A stretch of DNA of 64,000 nucleotides from Acanthaster planci (GCF_001949145.1 NW_019091537.1:122001-186000), one strand, 5' to 3'. Positions 33,468 to 47,532 are shown, counted from the first letter of the stretch. Numbers and translations are program-made. The notes: generated from the letters alone by a model not told the origin.

Positions 33468-35539
33468 GGTTTGTATAGCTTAGATGAATGAAAGGAATAT
33501 CAAAGAAAACTGGAAATTGTATCAAACAATATGTGCAGTGTTCTAGGAGGTAACAAATAATCTGGTGATATCCGTGTATTTCTGTCTCCATCAGGGGAGA
33601 TCATATTGTGGTCGGTTAAGTAGGGTGGCATAGCAAGAGACTAATCCAGTTTAATTCATGCATTACTTGTAAAGCATACTGTACATGTAATTGCTACCAT
33701 CGTCAGCTGTGAATGGCTCTGTATTGAATTCCATTCAGGCAATGTTCATAGTGCGCAGCTGTATGTACATGTACATGTGTGTTGGTAACTATCACTAAGT
33801 GTTGTGAGGTGTTTGGGCTCAGTCATGTGTCACAACAGGTCTCATTAGGTTCAAAGTTATTTCTCTGAAATGGCCACATCCGTGGCCATTATCTTTCTGC
33901 TCTCCTGGGGAAGTTGTTTTGAATTCCATTGAAGATGTTTGCCGATAAATTTTGTGCATGTAATAAGGGTTTTTGAGCGGGCAGGTCGACTTCTTTTTTT
34001 TTTCTTGTTAGAAATTAAAGTTAGAATTAACAGACATATATAATGTCCATGTCTCTGCAGATTCTGCTTTTTAATTGCTCTGTTTTCTTTTGCGTGACTC
34101 TTGGATTTCTAAGTCTGTCTGCACACTCATTCCTACATCGGCCACCGTGCCCATGGTCCGCGCACATTTAGCATGCTACAACATTTGTATTTGTCGCGAC
34201 ATGTGAATGTGGTTGTGTCTGAATTTTTTAACTTTGCTGCAGTGGGAAATGCCCATGGAAGTCGCAACTAAGTACAGATATACCATGTAAATGGATGAGA
34301 AGGGATGGTTCTATCCCATTCAGAGACGCTCTCTCTTACAGACTGATTTTACAAATAAACTGGGTGCTTTTGAAAAAAAAATATGTTCACTCGAGGGTGT
34401 GACACTGTGATTTATTTCTACATGTAGGTCGTGTACGTGGAGACTGAAGTGGAGCCTCGGGAGGGTAGAAGTAATAGAAAGAAATTCAATTAATGTAGAC
34501 CGGAACCATAGTTACCCAAACCACGGGTTGGGTCAAGTTTTACCTGAGAAAAGTAGCCGGAATGCATTTTGGTCCCTTCAGGGACTCATCAGCCGCATGA
34601 TTCAAAAGGAATCCAGGTATGGTTTAATAAGTTGAATGGCACTGACTAGTCGTAAAAGTGGTTGCCGTCTCTCCGGGTATGATATTTGCACCATTAATTG
34701 GAATGGATTTTGTGACAATTGGGTATCTGATTTCAACTCGGTAAAAATACTGTGAAAACTAAGGTTAAGACACGAGAACTCAAAGGGGGGAACAAGGCTA
34801 CCAGAGGAAGGCGGATCTGCCAGACGATTAGTGAGCGGAAGGATCTACAGCATTCTGACTGACAGCGTACGGTCTACATGTACCCTGTACACTGCAGGTG
34901 TATGTCACGAGTAGGGGAAACGACATAACGGGTACACATGATCACAAGTTCGTGAAATGCACAATCATACCATTTCTAGTTGAAGGTAATTTCAACAGAT
35001 GATTTAAAATAATGTCCCCTCCCTCCCAAAAGTCCTGGCCTTTTGGGAACAGAGAGAGTCTTACTCATGTCATGATACCGGTACACTGGTGTACGTGTAT
35101 TGTGACGCTGGTAGACGTACATACATGCGCTAATCACCCATTCTATCCCAGCGTGTACACTGTGGTTGAAACTGTGTTGCACCATTTGTATACATGTACA
35201 TGTAGGACTATCCTTTCCTGCTCTTGACCTAATGTCCAGTGCTTCACAGTGAAGGCCAACAAGATGCCTGGTAGTGGGGGGGGGTTACATGTACGTGCAT
35301 CGGTACCTCGATGGGCTATTGGATTGGCCGGATGCTGGAGAACTGGCTGGGGCTTGCTCACGATGTGATTGAATGGGGTTCACCTGAAGTAATGATATGC
35401 ATTGAGGCAACCGGCTGCATTGATTTTAGCTAGGCTGTCTGTTTGTCGTGTTGAATCATTTGAATGTACCGATTGCTGCTTGCATTGAGTTACATGTACA
35501 TGTATGCATGTTGCATGTTGCATGTTGCAGTTGGGTCTA
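33468..35539. other. Noncoding stretch
   Basis: No exon or intact element is recognised. A TTGCATG unit repeats about three times at 35507-35528. ACATGT palindromes are frequent. Confidence 0.45.
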
Positions 35540-35935
35540 TCAGGTAAGGGTGGGACGTTAACATGTTCAAACGTTGAAACAAAAAAGTTCCAAATCTGTT
35601 CACAGATTTTCCCAAACGTTTAAATGGAACTGCCCCTTTTACAGGTTTGACGTTTTAATTGACGCAAATCTGGCATTCGTTTTTATTGTAAATGATGCCT
35701 CTAAAATGTAATCTGTTTTTCAGAACACTTAAAACTGCTTGGTCACATCAAAGGAATACTGTGAATTCATCACCAGAACTTTGTGCCAACATTGTATGCA
35801 GTTTGTTGTGTTTTTCAATTTTATCAAAAGTTTTCCATGACACCGTGGTAAGGGTAGGATGTTTACACCTGTAAACGGTATGGGAAGGTTTTCTAAACGT
35901 TTTCCCAATTAGACATAAATTCCCACCTTACTGTC
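35540..35935. mobile_element. Possible MITE with TAAGGTGGGA termini
   Basis: The left end TAAGGGTGGGACGTTAA and the right end TTCCCACCTTA are inverted. Inside, AAACGTT occurs repeatedly in both senses (TTCAAACGTTGAAAC, CCAAACGTTTAAATGG, CTAAACGTTTTCCC). No transposase frame is present. Confidence 0.4.
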
Positions 35936-35978
35936 AAGTCCTCTTGAGGCAGTGCTTTTGGTATGAAGTGTTGGGTTT

Positions 35979-36010
35979 TAGCTGCTTCGGCTACAGCGCC
36001 GAAGCAGCTA
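35979..36010. repeat. Perfect 13-bp hairpin, TAGCTGCTTCGGC arms
   Basis: TAGCTGCTTCGGC, then the loop TACAGC, then GCCGAAGCAGCTA. The arms pair perfectly and are GC-rich in an AT-rich setting. They may mark the end of a longer repeat running to about 37240, which has GTCATGATGACGTCACC- and GATTTTTAATT-type words. That extension is a guess. Confidence 0.7.
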
Positions 36011-39000
36011 TTGTTTTCGTTCTCTGGTTCGCGATGGTGAAGTATAGGACACTTTTCAAGAGATAGGAACAGAAACCCTTTAAAATGCCTTTCTTTTTCT
36101 TCAGTTCTAACAATGAACTATGTCACAGATGGTCTATAGCGGTTTTTTTTTAGAAAACATTGGGATTAAGAGGGTGAAAAATGCATGATCGCTCAATACC
36201 CATTTATATATGTACAGGTACACGTCAATGTACTTGGTGAGAGGACATGGGTTAAGGCGATTTTTACTAAGTCAAAACATTACTCACATCAGAAGACCGG
36301 ATGTTTCAATGTAAACAATTTCTCCAAAGTACACAAGTTGGTGTTTATAGGATTAAGAGAGACATGCTCTGGGTCATGAAACCTGATCGAAAAAAATGAA
36401 ATACCCCATAGAATAGTGACATCATGATTAAGAAAAAATCCACTTTTTAACAATACCGGTAACTGGTTTTTTAGTGTTTTTTGTTTCAGTAATCCTTCTG
36501 CCATAGCACTTTTACACTTCGGTAAGAGTGATTGCCCTCAAACTTTGCATAACATTAAACCACCATCCAAGGATGGCCCTATATGTAGAAGATATCCGTC
36601 ATGATGACTTGATCACTTGTCACAGTTGAATTCTTTTCGGGCTTGTATCTCTGGAACTATTTTTGCACAAAAACATCCAAACTTGTTATATGTGAAAATT
36701 TGGGTTACGTCATCACCTGATTTTTTGACGATTTTTAATTTTTTGTCATTTTGACATTCTTTTTGACATATCTCCTGAACGCAACAAGTTTTTTTTTTTA
36801 AATTCTTCTTGCTAGACCTCCAGCAGCAGGTCTGTTAGATCCATTTGTTGGAAAATCTTGGTATGTCATGATGACGTCACCATAATGTACGATTTTTAAT
36901 TCTACATATTAGGCAATGCCTGATCATTATGAAATTCACTCAGTAACTTTAACTGATGATCCCTGATTGCATTTCTGAAGTTGCATCATCATGACCTCAT
37001 TCATTGATGTTTTTCACGATTTATATGTATACGAATTTGCATGCATACAACTACTATCTTGTCATAATTTCTGGATTTTAATTAGGTCCAATTACTTTCA
37101 AATTCTGCGGAAAAACCATAAATTTCAATTCCCCAAGTTCAAATATACATGCAGATTAGCACGATTTGCATTTACATGTAAGTATGAAGTCATAGCGCTG
37201 TTTACTAGTATGATCATCTGATATAATTTGTGTACACGGTGACCTTTGCCCTCAATTTGGTGCATACTACACATGTACAAACACTTGCAGCCGCTACCAG
37301 GGCACACGTGAGGAAATGCCCTGTGCCGCGCAGTTCATGCTAGTTCCAGCTTCTGTGGTCTGAAAAAAAGTAAGGACTGGCCCGATGACTGGGACTGTGG
37401 GAATCACCCTTTCTAATTGATTCTTCTTCTCGGAATGAAATACATGTACACGTAGCTCACAAAATATACATGTTCAAATGATGTTTAGAAAAGGCTCTGA
37501 ATCTGAAGCACCTCTGTGGTTGGTCACAACCGCATTCCTCTAGTTTGTTTTGTTTAGATCTGTGAGCCTTTGTAGAAGAGGTCTGCAGTGGGGACCCTGG
37601 AGTGTGAAGTCAACCTACATGTACATGTAGCAAATACACTGTAATTGAAATGAATTGATGTTTGGATTTAAAGGGCACTGAAAATTTGTTACAGGTGTTT
37701 GCCTAATGCATGATAAGATTTATTTTAAAATTGTTTATATAAAGTGCAGTAAGGCTGAAAGGTTTCTCCTGGAGAGTTTTTTGTGTGTCTTCAAGACACC
37801 CCATGGCTATTTTTGACACTGTGTGTGCACATAATAGAATTAACGCAGGCATCCTGATTTTTAATTCAAGGCTAATTTTGAACATCAACTTTTCAAATGC
37901 TGAACAGAGCCTTGGCTGTGTGATTTCGGTGAGGGTGTGATCCTTGTCGCTTGGGGACACTTTTTAAATGCCACTTTGGCTGACAAACCTCTTCAGGTGC
38001 AGTTTCACAGTACCTGGCCTACACGTACAGTATATGCACGTGCTGTGCCCCTGAAAGGAAGAAAATGTCAGTGTCCTTGTGGTAAGCAGTATGTTGCTCT
38101 CAGGGCCTAGGGATTATTTGCTGGGATGAATACAGTGGCAGTTAAATGGGCTACTAAGCTGCTATGGATCTGGAGGGTTGTGGCCACCAGTCAAACAAAA
38201 GGGCCCCAAAAGGTCAGCCTCAGGCTCAACAGAATCAGTTGAGGTACATAATGCCTACATAATGGTGTTTTGTTGCAGTGGGGACAAATCCTCAAACATC
38301 ACTGTCTGTAGTGTGTGGTTGACCACTGCCTGTTGTTGTCTTCAAGTAAAATGTCAATACACTGTCACTTGTTAGCTGGGAGAGCATTTTTTGTTGATGT
38401 GCTGCTGACTACGTGACTTCTCTGCTCACATGTGATCACAGGGTGTATAAACTGGGATGTTATTGACATACCAGTAGTGTCTTATTGTCGCTTTATTATT
38501 GGCACACTACAGGTACATGTACAAGTACCTACATGTAAGTGGTGCTTGGTTGTTGTCAGAATGTTGTTTCTGATTTCTGGACAACCTCAATCAGAAACTG
38601 GCCTGTGGAGCTCGGGGGGAGGGGCACCTTCTGGCGCCGCAGGCAGTCACTGTTTTATCTACCGGTACATGTACCATTTTGAATGAATGATGAACAACTT
38701 TCCTTGAAGACTGTTCCTTGCTGTCCTTACCACAATTCTGCAGGGTTCAGTATAAGGGATGGTCGTTGAGTGACATAAAAGAGTGGCAGGCCACACCACC
38801 ATGCAATTTATTCAGGCTGCAGACGACAGGGTAAAATGGAGGGGGGTGTTGAAGATGCCGTGCCACTCCCCCTCCTCCCACAGCCCTCTGGCTAAGGGAC
38901 ATGATGATGACGGTGATGATCATGACGTCCCTTTAAAGATACTGAATTCCATGTTAAATTTAGCGTGCATCACACTATATTGTTGATTTCTGTGCTGTTA

Positions 39001-39771
39001 AGGTTTCACACTTTGTCAATACTATTCTCCCCCCTCCCAAAGAAAAGGAAATGTGGTGAGATGGTGTGAGACAGGAGTAAAGACATTATTCCGAATTGCA
39101 GCTTGACATCTGAGCTGACACTTTGGGCATTCGTGCTTTGACTAGGGCCTGATACATGTACATGTACTTTTAGTATTTGCTTTGGCAAGGGGTAACAGAG
39201 TGAGGCACAGTTGACAGTGGATGCACAACTTAAGCTGTGTTCTCATTGGGATTTTCTTTCTATGCTCTTACAGATATGTTCCACAACTCCCTGTTAACAT
39301 TCCCTTGCCTAAAAATTCATGCATTCCCACTTTTCTCTTTTAACCCGAACACAGTTCTGCATAAAAATTTGGCTTGCAATACTCAGAACTACAAAATACT
39401 TAGCAGTAGCCTGAGCCTGAAGGACCTAGCGCTACAAATTACGGTACTTCTTCTGGCTAAGACACCCTCCATTGTTACTCGTACAGAGAACAGTAAAGTT
39501 GTGCATTCATAGTGCCAGAGCACTGTATGGTACATGTATATTGTCTTATCTATTGTATTTTATGGCTTCAGAGAACAATAAGGTTATGTCCTCTTCCAAG
39601 CGACAGCGCTGAATACAACATTTTACTACTAAGTAGTACTTTGTAGTATATAGGGCTGTTATGGTTAAAACAATGAGGGAAAATTAATTGTCTTTATGGG
39701 ATTGTCCCCACGGAGTTTTCGATCCCCACTAAGTACATGTACATGTATGCAAATGTACATGTGCATGTAGC
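36011..39771. other. Noncoding stretch
   Basis: No exon is supported. ATGACGTCACC (36872-36882) contains a CRE-like TGACGTCA but has no promoter-like surroundings. ACATGT palindromes are scattered throughout. A CTATGCTCTTACAG acceptor-like tract precedes 39272, but the following frames show no coding character. Confidence 0.45.
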
Positions 39772-39914
39772 TGTGTTCCCATTGAACTTTACTGTGTCTT
39801 TCCTGTAGAATCACGAAATTGAATCCAATGGGACACGTGTTAAACTGTCATCCCTGTCAACGTACCGCAACTGCTGTAAGTTAACGGGGGACTGAAAAGT
39901 CCAGTGAGAACCAT
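39772..39914. mobile_element. MITE-like element with TTCCCATTGAACTTT / AAAGTCCAGTGAGAA ends
   Basis: GTTCCCATTGAACTTTAC on the left and AAAAGTCCAGTGAGAACC on the right are imperfect inverted termini about 140 bp apart. Inside, TTGAATCCAATGGGACAC is related to the ends. Similar ends lie near 40286-40382 (AAAGTCCAATTGGGAATGCGC, then AAAAGTCCAATGAAAACACG), 21985-22080 and 58035. Confidence 0.5.
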
Positions 39915-42900
39915 TCAATGTGCGAGTACCTCGACCACGGTTTTAACCTCTCAATAGGACAGCTCGCCACTGCACAGAGATCAGCCACAGGTGTCCAAAA
40001 ATGGTTCCCAGTCTCTTTGCATACAACAAACAAACAAACAAACAAACATATAATGTGCACAGACAGTAATACAGTATGCCCAGAGGAAGATGTGTACATC
40101 TTGTTGATCACCACTTAAAAACATAGCAGATTTGGCCAAATTAGTCAGATTTTGTCAGATCTTGCTGATTTTGTTATATCCCACTCAGGTCAAAGTGATT
40201 TGCACGGTGCTCACAGTGTGTGTGACATTCATTTACTGTACCGTACCAGTAATCTCACACAGTAAATAAATGTTCTATTACAGTTTAAAAAGTCCAATTG
40301 GGAATGCGCATTAGGGTAGACTGACGTGAAGGAATTTTCCGGTAAGTTCCTCATGATCGCAGAAGAAAAAGTCCAATGAAAACACGGCTTATGTCCCCAC
40401 AACCAACAAGCAAGTACGATATGTGTGCAATGTACGGTACGTGTACATGTACATACTGGTATAGTACACACAAAGGAGTCAGGGAACCATTCTTAACAGA
40501 TGGCATTTTACAGTGCATTCACAGAAGTTTCACATCATGGTGCTGTCCCCCTTTGATTATCTGGGCGCATTTACATGTATAAGCAACTGCAGCTCCTCAG
40601 AAAGTTCTTGTGACCATGCTGTGACCACTTTTGGCCTGTTAAGTTGCTGGGAGTGTGGTGTAGAATCCACCAGAATGTCAACTCTCTCTGCAGTCTGAAG
40701 GGACTTCTTTTTCGGTATTCTTCCTGTGGGCCACTGTAGTGTCATCCCCCCAAAAATCCAATCGGAACAAGGATTTAAAAGCATGTCTTGTTCACTGTTG
40801 CATAACACTGCATTGATTGCATAACTTCACCTCAGAGGCTCTTGCTGTTTTGCCACCGAATTTCCCCAGAAGCATTCCATTTTGTTGCCACTTTTCACAC
40901 CTTCAATGGTTGACCATTTTCCAGCCTGTAAATTTGCCAAATTTGACATCAACTTCCTTTTTTGTTGCCTGGGAGCACGTGTTTAGTTTCAGGGAGCACT
41001 GTGACCTGAATCAGTCATTAAACTTGCAGTGTCATCTGTCATCAGGGACATTTGAGTGACCTACATGTACCTCTTACTTACATGTGTGACACTTCCGCTG
41101 TGAATGCGCTAGTGTCTCTTTTTTTTTATAAAATATTTCTGGGGTACTGCAGTGATATCATCATCAGTCAGGGTAACAAAAGGATACTCTCTTTTTTAGA
41201 AACAGGTGTTTAGGAAGTTTCATTTCAATCCATCTATTATTAGGCGTGAAAATTCTCTAGCACTATCCTTTATTACTTTTTTATTATTATATAGCGGGGT
41301 CTTATTATCCGGTATACTGATCCAGTGTCTCAGCCTGGTGGATGGTGGCTTAATTGCACTTTGGTTCATGTACATGTACATATACACGTACACCTGATTT
41401 CATTGGATGAATTTAATTTGCAGTACATGTCAGTGAGTTTCATTCACCTGTTAAAATTACTGGTACGGTAGCTTGATATTGAAAATTGGATTATACTGAG
41501 ATGGAAGCTCATTTGAGTATTTTAAATTGCAGGTTTTCTTTTAGTGAAAAAGTAAATTTAGCCCCCCAAATTGTCTTTTGCGTCTTTCACTGATTTACAT
41601 AGTGCAATAACCAAGTGCTAATTGGCATCCGTTTTGTGGAATCGTTCAGCCCTTCACTCTTTGTTGCACCTTAGTAACGGCGATGAAGAGAACTCCTTGT
41701 GCATGTTTGACTGTGTTGTTGGTTTTGCCAGGCTGCACTGAACACCCGTCATTTTGTACTTTGTACAGTGGGCAGTAGCCAATCTGTTCTTTGTTGCTAG
41801 TCACGGATTGATGGCTGCGGTCAAGTGTTAATTGGGTATTCAGGCAAAGTGGGTGTATGCTTGGGTCATTTGATGATATGAAGTGATTTCACATTATCAG
41901 TGTTAAGATTAAGAAAAAGGATGATTGAGTACCTGCACATTGTACTTACATTATGATTATTGCGTTCATCTGCTTGAAATCCTGAAGCACTGCACCAGAA
42001 CAAAACAGCTTGTGTTGCCTGCCCATGTGTTCATGCTCTTGTGAGTGTACAAGTTACATGTACATACACGTGCGGTATGTTATCATGTTGAGAGACATGT
42101 TAATGACAGTTGTTCATTTACTGTAACTCCCTTGCCATGTTTTTTCCAAAGAATCCTCCTGAATCCTCCACTATCCTTCACTGTGCTGGAATGAAATACT
42201 GGTAGATGTTCATTTAGAACAGTACCATGTGCCTGCTTTAATCCTTAAGGTACATGTCCATGTACATGTCCATGTACTCTGTACATAATGTACATGTATG
42301 TGTAGTGTATGGGAGCATCAAGCCACAGGTGAGAAGCTGATAAACGAATGGTATTACCATTAGACCAAGCAAAAAATTTGTTGTGTTTCCTATTACACTG
42401 GAAAATTAATTTTTTTACTCTAAATTTTTATAGCCCCCCAAAGTAGGGTCAGATGGATGATGGTCTGTTTTTCTTTGGGGGGGTATATACATGTACATGT
42501 ACCGGTATATGTAACAGGTACTACCCGGTAAGTCAGTATCAGATTAATACTGTACATGTGCACGTCAATATTACATATCAGCACTGTGACTGAGTAGTAA
42601 AGCAGGTGGTTGTTGAAATACATGTACAAACACACAAGAGCCGTCCATCTCATGGCCAAAAAAAACCCACACACACAATGTACAGGATGATGTACACAAA
42701 ATTAGGCTCGGGGCAGGGCACCACAAGTTTTTATATTTAATTGAGTTGTTGAATAACAAGATACAGGTTCCGCGTGATGTTCTAGGTTGGGTCAGGTAAC
42801 TGGAAACACAGCTTATGAGCAATCTGCTGAATCCAACAGTATTCTAGTGATGGACAATACCAAGATTTGGTCATTGATCCATTCAGTGAGTGTTTTATTC

Positions 42901-44105
42901 TATACTTACTGGTACCCATAGCTACAGTACATGTAATGGGTTTTATTAGGTACCTGTCAATTAGGCTTAATTTCATTGCTATAGTGTACAGTGCTAGATA
43001 ATGACAGATTTGGTGTAGTGAGGATTTTAAAAAATGGGAGTAGGGTCAGTGAATGAGCACTCATGAACAGTTGTAATCCTTTCAACCACTGTTTGTTCTG
43101 TAGCCTGAACATTGCCATATATCCAGGAGTTACTCATATATGTTCATACACATTTACATATTGCATTTAGAGGATTTAAACACCTGAATACATGTAAATC
43201 CCTTTCGTGTGAGTGTTGAACATTGATCAATTATCGTTGAATGAATTTTCAATGAATGGTGCTCAGGCTGTCAATGAAATACCACAACTGACAAAATTAT
43301 TGTTGCAAATATATTTGGTTTAAAGATTATCATAGGACTATTAAAGCTCCCTGGGAAATAAGTCTTTCAGGCAAGCTGTCGTTTTGAAGAAAGCCATAAA
43401 AGAAGGCCATTGCCAACATGGCCATTGCCTAACATTGCTTACATGGGGGTAGCTACAATCAGCTGAATGAGAGTAAGTCATGGATGCTGAATTTTGGTGC
43501 AATCCAAAACATGACTCTGCAACTCTGCAACTTTGATTTGTTTTTCTCATAGTAGACAGTATGCACTGAGATCAAACTTCATTAGGTTACATGTAGCTGT
43601 GAAGCACCTGTCTTTGGATTTCGAGCACTTTTGTTGCCTCAAACAAATATAATGACAAACGACTGATTGTACCTTCAACTCACACATGTTGGTGATGCAG
43701 GTATGTACAGTATTCAGGTGGGGAGTTAGTCAGGTAGCATGTAAAATAAATAAAGAACGTTTCACATTCCTACAGTAGGAGGAATAATGTCACTTGGTGA
43801 CTGGTTAAATGATCCCTTCCATCATGAAATCATTTGGTAAATGACACTTATAAACAATCACTGTTTTTATCTTATGACCCTTCTTTCCCTCTAAATACCT
43901 TTGCTTGCAAGCCTTTAGGAAAAAAAATTGAGAACTAGAAAAAAAATTTGAATGTCTGAAAGAAGCTCCATGCTCATACTGTGGGAGCATTTTTACATTA
44001 AAATCTCAAAATAAATGTACACCTGTACATTAAATTTACATCATAAAGTAAATCAGTTAATCATGGAGGTAGATGTACAGTATATGGTACTTGTACATAT
44101 TAACA
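39915..44105. other. Noncoding stretch
   Basis: No exon is supported. A (CAAA)n microsatellite is at about 40027-40047. There are many ACATGT and occasional ACCGGT palindromes, for example CATGTACATGTACCGG near 42490. Confidence 0.5.
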
Positions 44106-44640
44106 TTAACATTTTAGATTAAAAAGAAACCTCTGAATTTGTGATTTGAAATTCTCTAATGCATCGTTATTTATTAAGTGAACCAGCAGTCGGTTCCACA
44201 GAAAAGGGGAGTAAATGTAAACAGAAAAAGCACAATCCCCATATACCTTACTGGACTTCAGACGAACGTTGGGATGGCTGAGCTTCATTGCATGACAACG
44301 TTTAGTTGGAATATTAGATATTTGAACCATTATTGAGTCTTTGAGGTACATGTACCGGTACACTGTATCTGCAGCTGAATTTTGTAAATACTGTGAAGGA
44401 TCTCAAAGTATACATGTGCCTCTAGTGTAACTGTAACCAGGAGCAATTGCATGCCCTGATGTATGAGTGTCATATCTGCATCATGATCCATTCTTCTGAA
44501 AACCAGTCCTGCAGCAGCATTCTCGAAAACTACTGCACCAATCAAAAGATTTACCAGACCCATACGTTTGTCAGAGTAATATACCACTTTACCAATTTCA
44601 TTCCCCCTGGTATTGTGACCATTGGTGCATTCTGTGCTTT
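44106..44640 (-). pseudogene. 3' fragment of a non-LTR retrotransposon reverse transcriptase (CR1/L2/jockey-like)
   Basis: On the minus strand, the last 85 codons end with KVYGDCAFSVYIYSPFLWNR, a spacer, NFKSQIQRFLF and a stop. This follows the familiar C-terminus of LINE ORF2 proteins (GD-AFS-x-x-P-LWN ... FK-x-L-x-FLF). Upstream, in shifted frame, come VNLLIG, FENAAAGLVFRR, DHDADMTLI and YFEILHSIYKIQ. These match the NSLL...NAAAR-hV...DHI-P ... FKILLLVYK segment. At least one frameshift and stops are present, and the 5' part is missing, so it is a dead, 5'-truncated copy. The exact clade cannot be set from this much sequence. Confidence 0.7.
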
Positions 44641-47532
44641 GCACTCACAGTACATGTACATGTACTGTACATTGCTGTTTCAGTGTTCCTAAGGATGCTG
44701 TCGTATTTATTGTTGCTACATGTACTGTATGCTTGTGTGGTGGATAAGCTTTTGCAGCTAATGAAGCAGAGAGTACCTGTACATAAATTCAGTCAGTTTT
44801 CCTGGCTGTGGTAATATCCTCACAATATTAGTACTGTACTCCGTAGCTTCAAAAGTACATGTACTATGCACATTTTCAATTTTCTTCAAGATCCTCCCTT
44901 TGAAATGATTCAATCAATTCACATACTTTTGTTACGGATACCATATTCTCCTGAGTCAATAAGGCTGACTGAGCACCATTCCTTCCAGCAAAGTGCACGA
45001 CCCTCCAATCTTACTCTTGGCTATATGGAGTAAAGTGTATACATAAATTGCAAGTGTGTGGACTCACTTTGTCCCATTGTTTATTAATCTGTGTGATGGT
45101 AATCCAATAGGCTGTAGAAGGTATTGTATGAGGAGGCTGTAGGAGCAATGCTACAAGTACTTTGTGTTTCCAAAGTATCCCATTACACCTGAAGGATATA
45201 TCAATCATATAATTATGATCAGGGAGGTCCCTTGTCCAACAGTCACTGGCGGCTGAGGGGGACTGGCTCCTCTATTCCCCATCAGCTCTCCGGGATGGCA
45301 GTGTTCCACTTCACTCTGGTCTAGCACAAATTGTGTATTAGCGAGGTGTAGCATTACTGTCTCCAGTGTCAGCATAGAAAAATGCAGAGTGCGTCTGATG
45401 TTGGGGGGGGTAGCATTTTGGCAAGAGAGCACTGTGGTGAGTGTCAAACAAATAATTATACAAATATTGCGCTGTTTGGGATGATGAGTTAGAAGTGATG
45501 TACATGCAAGTATACTTTAGAGCGCATGGCCTTGTTACTATGAGAAGAGTGGATTAACTTTGAATTAATAAATGACCATAAAATATGACGAGAAGCAATG
45601 GTTTTGGTTATCTCACTCAAACAAGAGGCTTCCATTCTTGGCAAGATTGAGCTTGTTAAAATATTCTAGCACAACCATGGAAAATTTAAATGTGAAAACT
45701 ACATGTAAGTGTTCAGCTCTAGTTCCCGGTTTTTAAATGAAATTCTCATGAGGTACATTCTTTGCACATTGTTTTCTGCTCTAGCTGAGAGGAAACAAGT
45801 TGCACATCAAATAGCCTATGAACAAAATAAATCAAAACACTTCAGCTCCAGAGTCCAAATGAAAATAAACTTCTCATCAGGTAAATGACATACTGTGCAC
45901 ATTGTTTTCTGTTTTAGCTTATAAGAAACAAGTTGCATATAAAATATTGGGGAAAAAATTCAGCTCAGAAAATAAAATCTCCTCTCACTCTAATCTACCT
46001 TTGTTCTTAGCAAGTGACGATGCATGAGTTTGACGTATGTATTGTCATAATGCGATGTCCATCCCCACTGCATGCACTGCATGTCTATGTACCGCCACTG
46101 CCTCACAGACACTGAAATAGACTGGCCCCTCATGGTTTCTTGCTTAAAAGCATTTTCAATTAGTATACATGAGCACATTAAGAAGGACATACTGTAAGAC
46201 CACTTGGTTTGTCTGGTTCGCAGACGTGGGCCCGGGTCTGAATCAATTGGCTACGGCCGGAAATTACGCTGAATATTTGGCAGCATCCACGGCCAGTTCC
46301 CATAGAATCATGCATAATATCAAGCCGCAGCCAACTGATTTGGACACGGCCTTCGTGTTAAGATACACAAATGACGTCATCTGATAAGAGTGCCCAACTG
46401 AAAAGTATGGAGACCTAGGGGGACTCCTTCACCATACATATTACTCCACCCCACCCATCAAAAACATGTTAAAATTATGTGGTAGCAGAATTCCTGCCGA
46501 TCAAGTAAGTTTGGCGGCTTTTGGAAATCATTTTATGCAAAATAAAAAAATTCTTTATTTTGCTGACGCGCAGGTCTACGGCGACACGCCCGGTGACCAG
46601 AAACCGGAGACTTTTTTGGGGGGGCCTTGCCGATACCTACAAATATTAATGCATGTGAGACTTCACACTGTGCTGTGCTCAGTAAATTTCATTTATTCTA
46701 CATGTATATGTGCATGTGCACTTTTTGTACTCAGAGGAAGGGGGGGCTGTACCATATGGTAGTCAATCACATTTGTATCAGTACATGTACATGTACGTCG
46801 AAACACTGTTGATATTGTAACGAAATCCAAGCACGACCCCACCAGTATAAAATTGTGGGCTCCAATTAACTAATCAACAAAGGGAAAATCACTCAAAACT
46901 AACCACTAAGTTATAGACGGGCTAACTTGCCTCACTGCAGAAGTCTCTTAGCGGCTTAATTATTTATTTCAACGATTATTAAATGTCTACAAAATTTACC
47001 AAAATGAGTAATATACAATTAAATTATTAGCCTAGGGTAAGACCCATATGTTCCTGTACATGTCGGCCAATAGATCAATGCAAGTGAGCTTTAACAGTTC
47101 AAGCCCCACCCCTAATGTGGGGGACGCCCTCCCCCTGAATCAGTCCTGTAAAAGAAAAGAAGTCCCCTGGCCACATGCACAAGAACAAACAAATCTAGAG
47201 CAAAAAGGAATGGCTGGAACAGGTTGACGGAAACAAATCCAAAAACCTAAATACAGAATGGAATGATAAACGGGAACAGCCTACATGTACAATGTATGCT
47301 CTCTTGATGTTCCCAGGTTTGTCCCAGTCAGAAAAGGTTGGTTTCATATGGCTTGCCAGATTGTCACATAATGAAAGTAATGACATAACATGCCAAGTCC
47401 CAAGAATCTATGCAACAACAAATGACCATTCAGCTTAATGAGCTCTTTATTTTCAGTCCTAGTAAGCTGAAGAGGGTTGTGAAGAGTAAGGATTATTTCA
47501 GTAAGGGTGTAGTCATCAATTTATCATACAAG
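44641..47532. other. Noncoding stretch
   Basis: No exon is supported. Two related segments at about 45740-45800 and 45860-45930 share CATTGTTTTCTG and GAAACAAGTTGCA words, an old duplication about 130 bp apart. At 46466-46504 a short ATG frame meets a GTAAGT. A CpG-rich patch follows at 46565-46600. This was considered as a tiny gene start but not called. Confidence 0.4.

Noticed and set aside
46466-46762. Small gene with a 69-base intron (46504-46573)
   Set aside because: GTAAGT and CGCAG fit loosely, but the peptide downstream becomes repeat-like (CICACALF from ATGTAT/GTGCA words) and no family is recognised.
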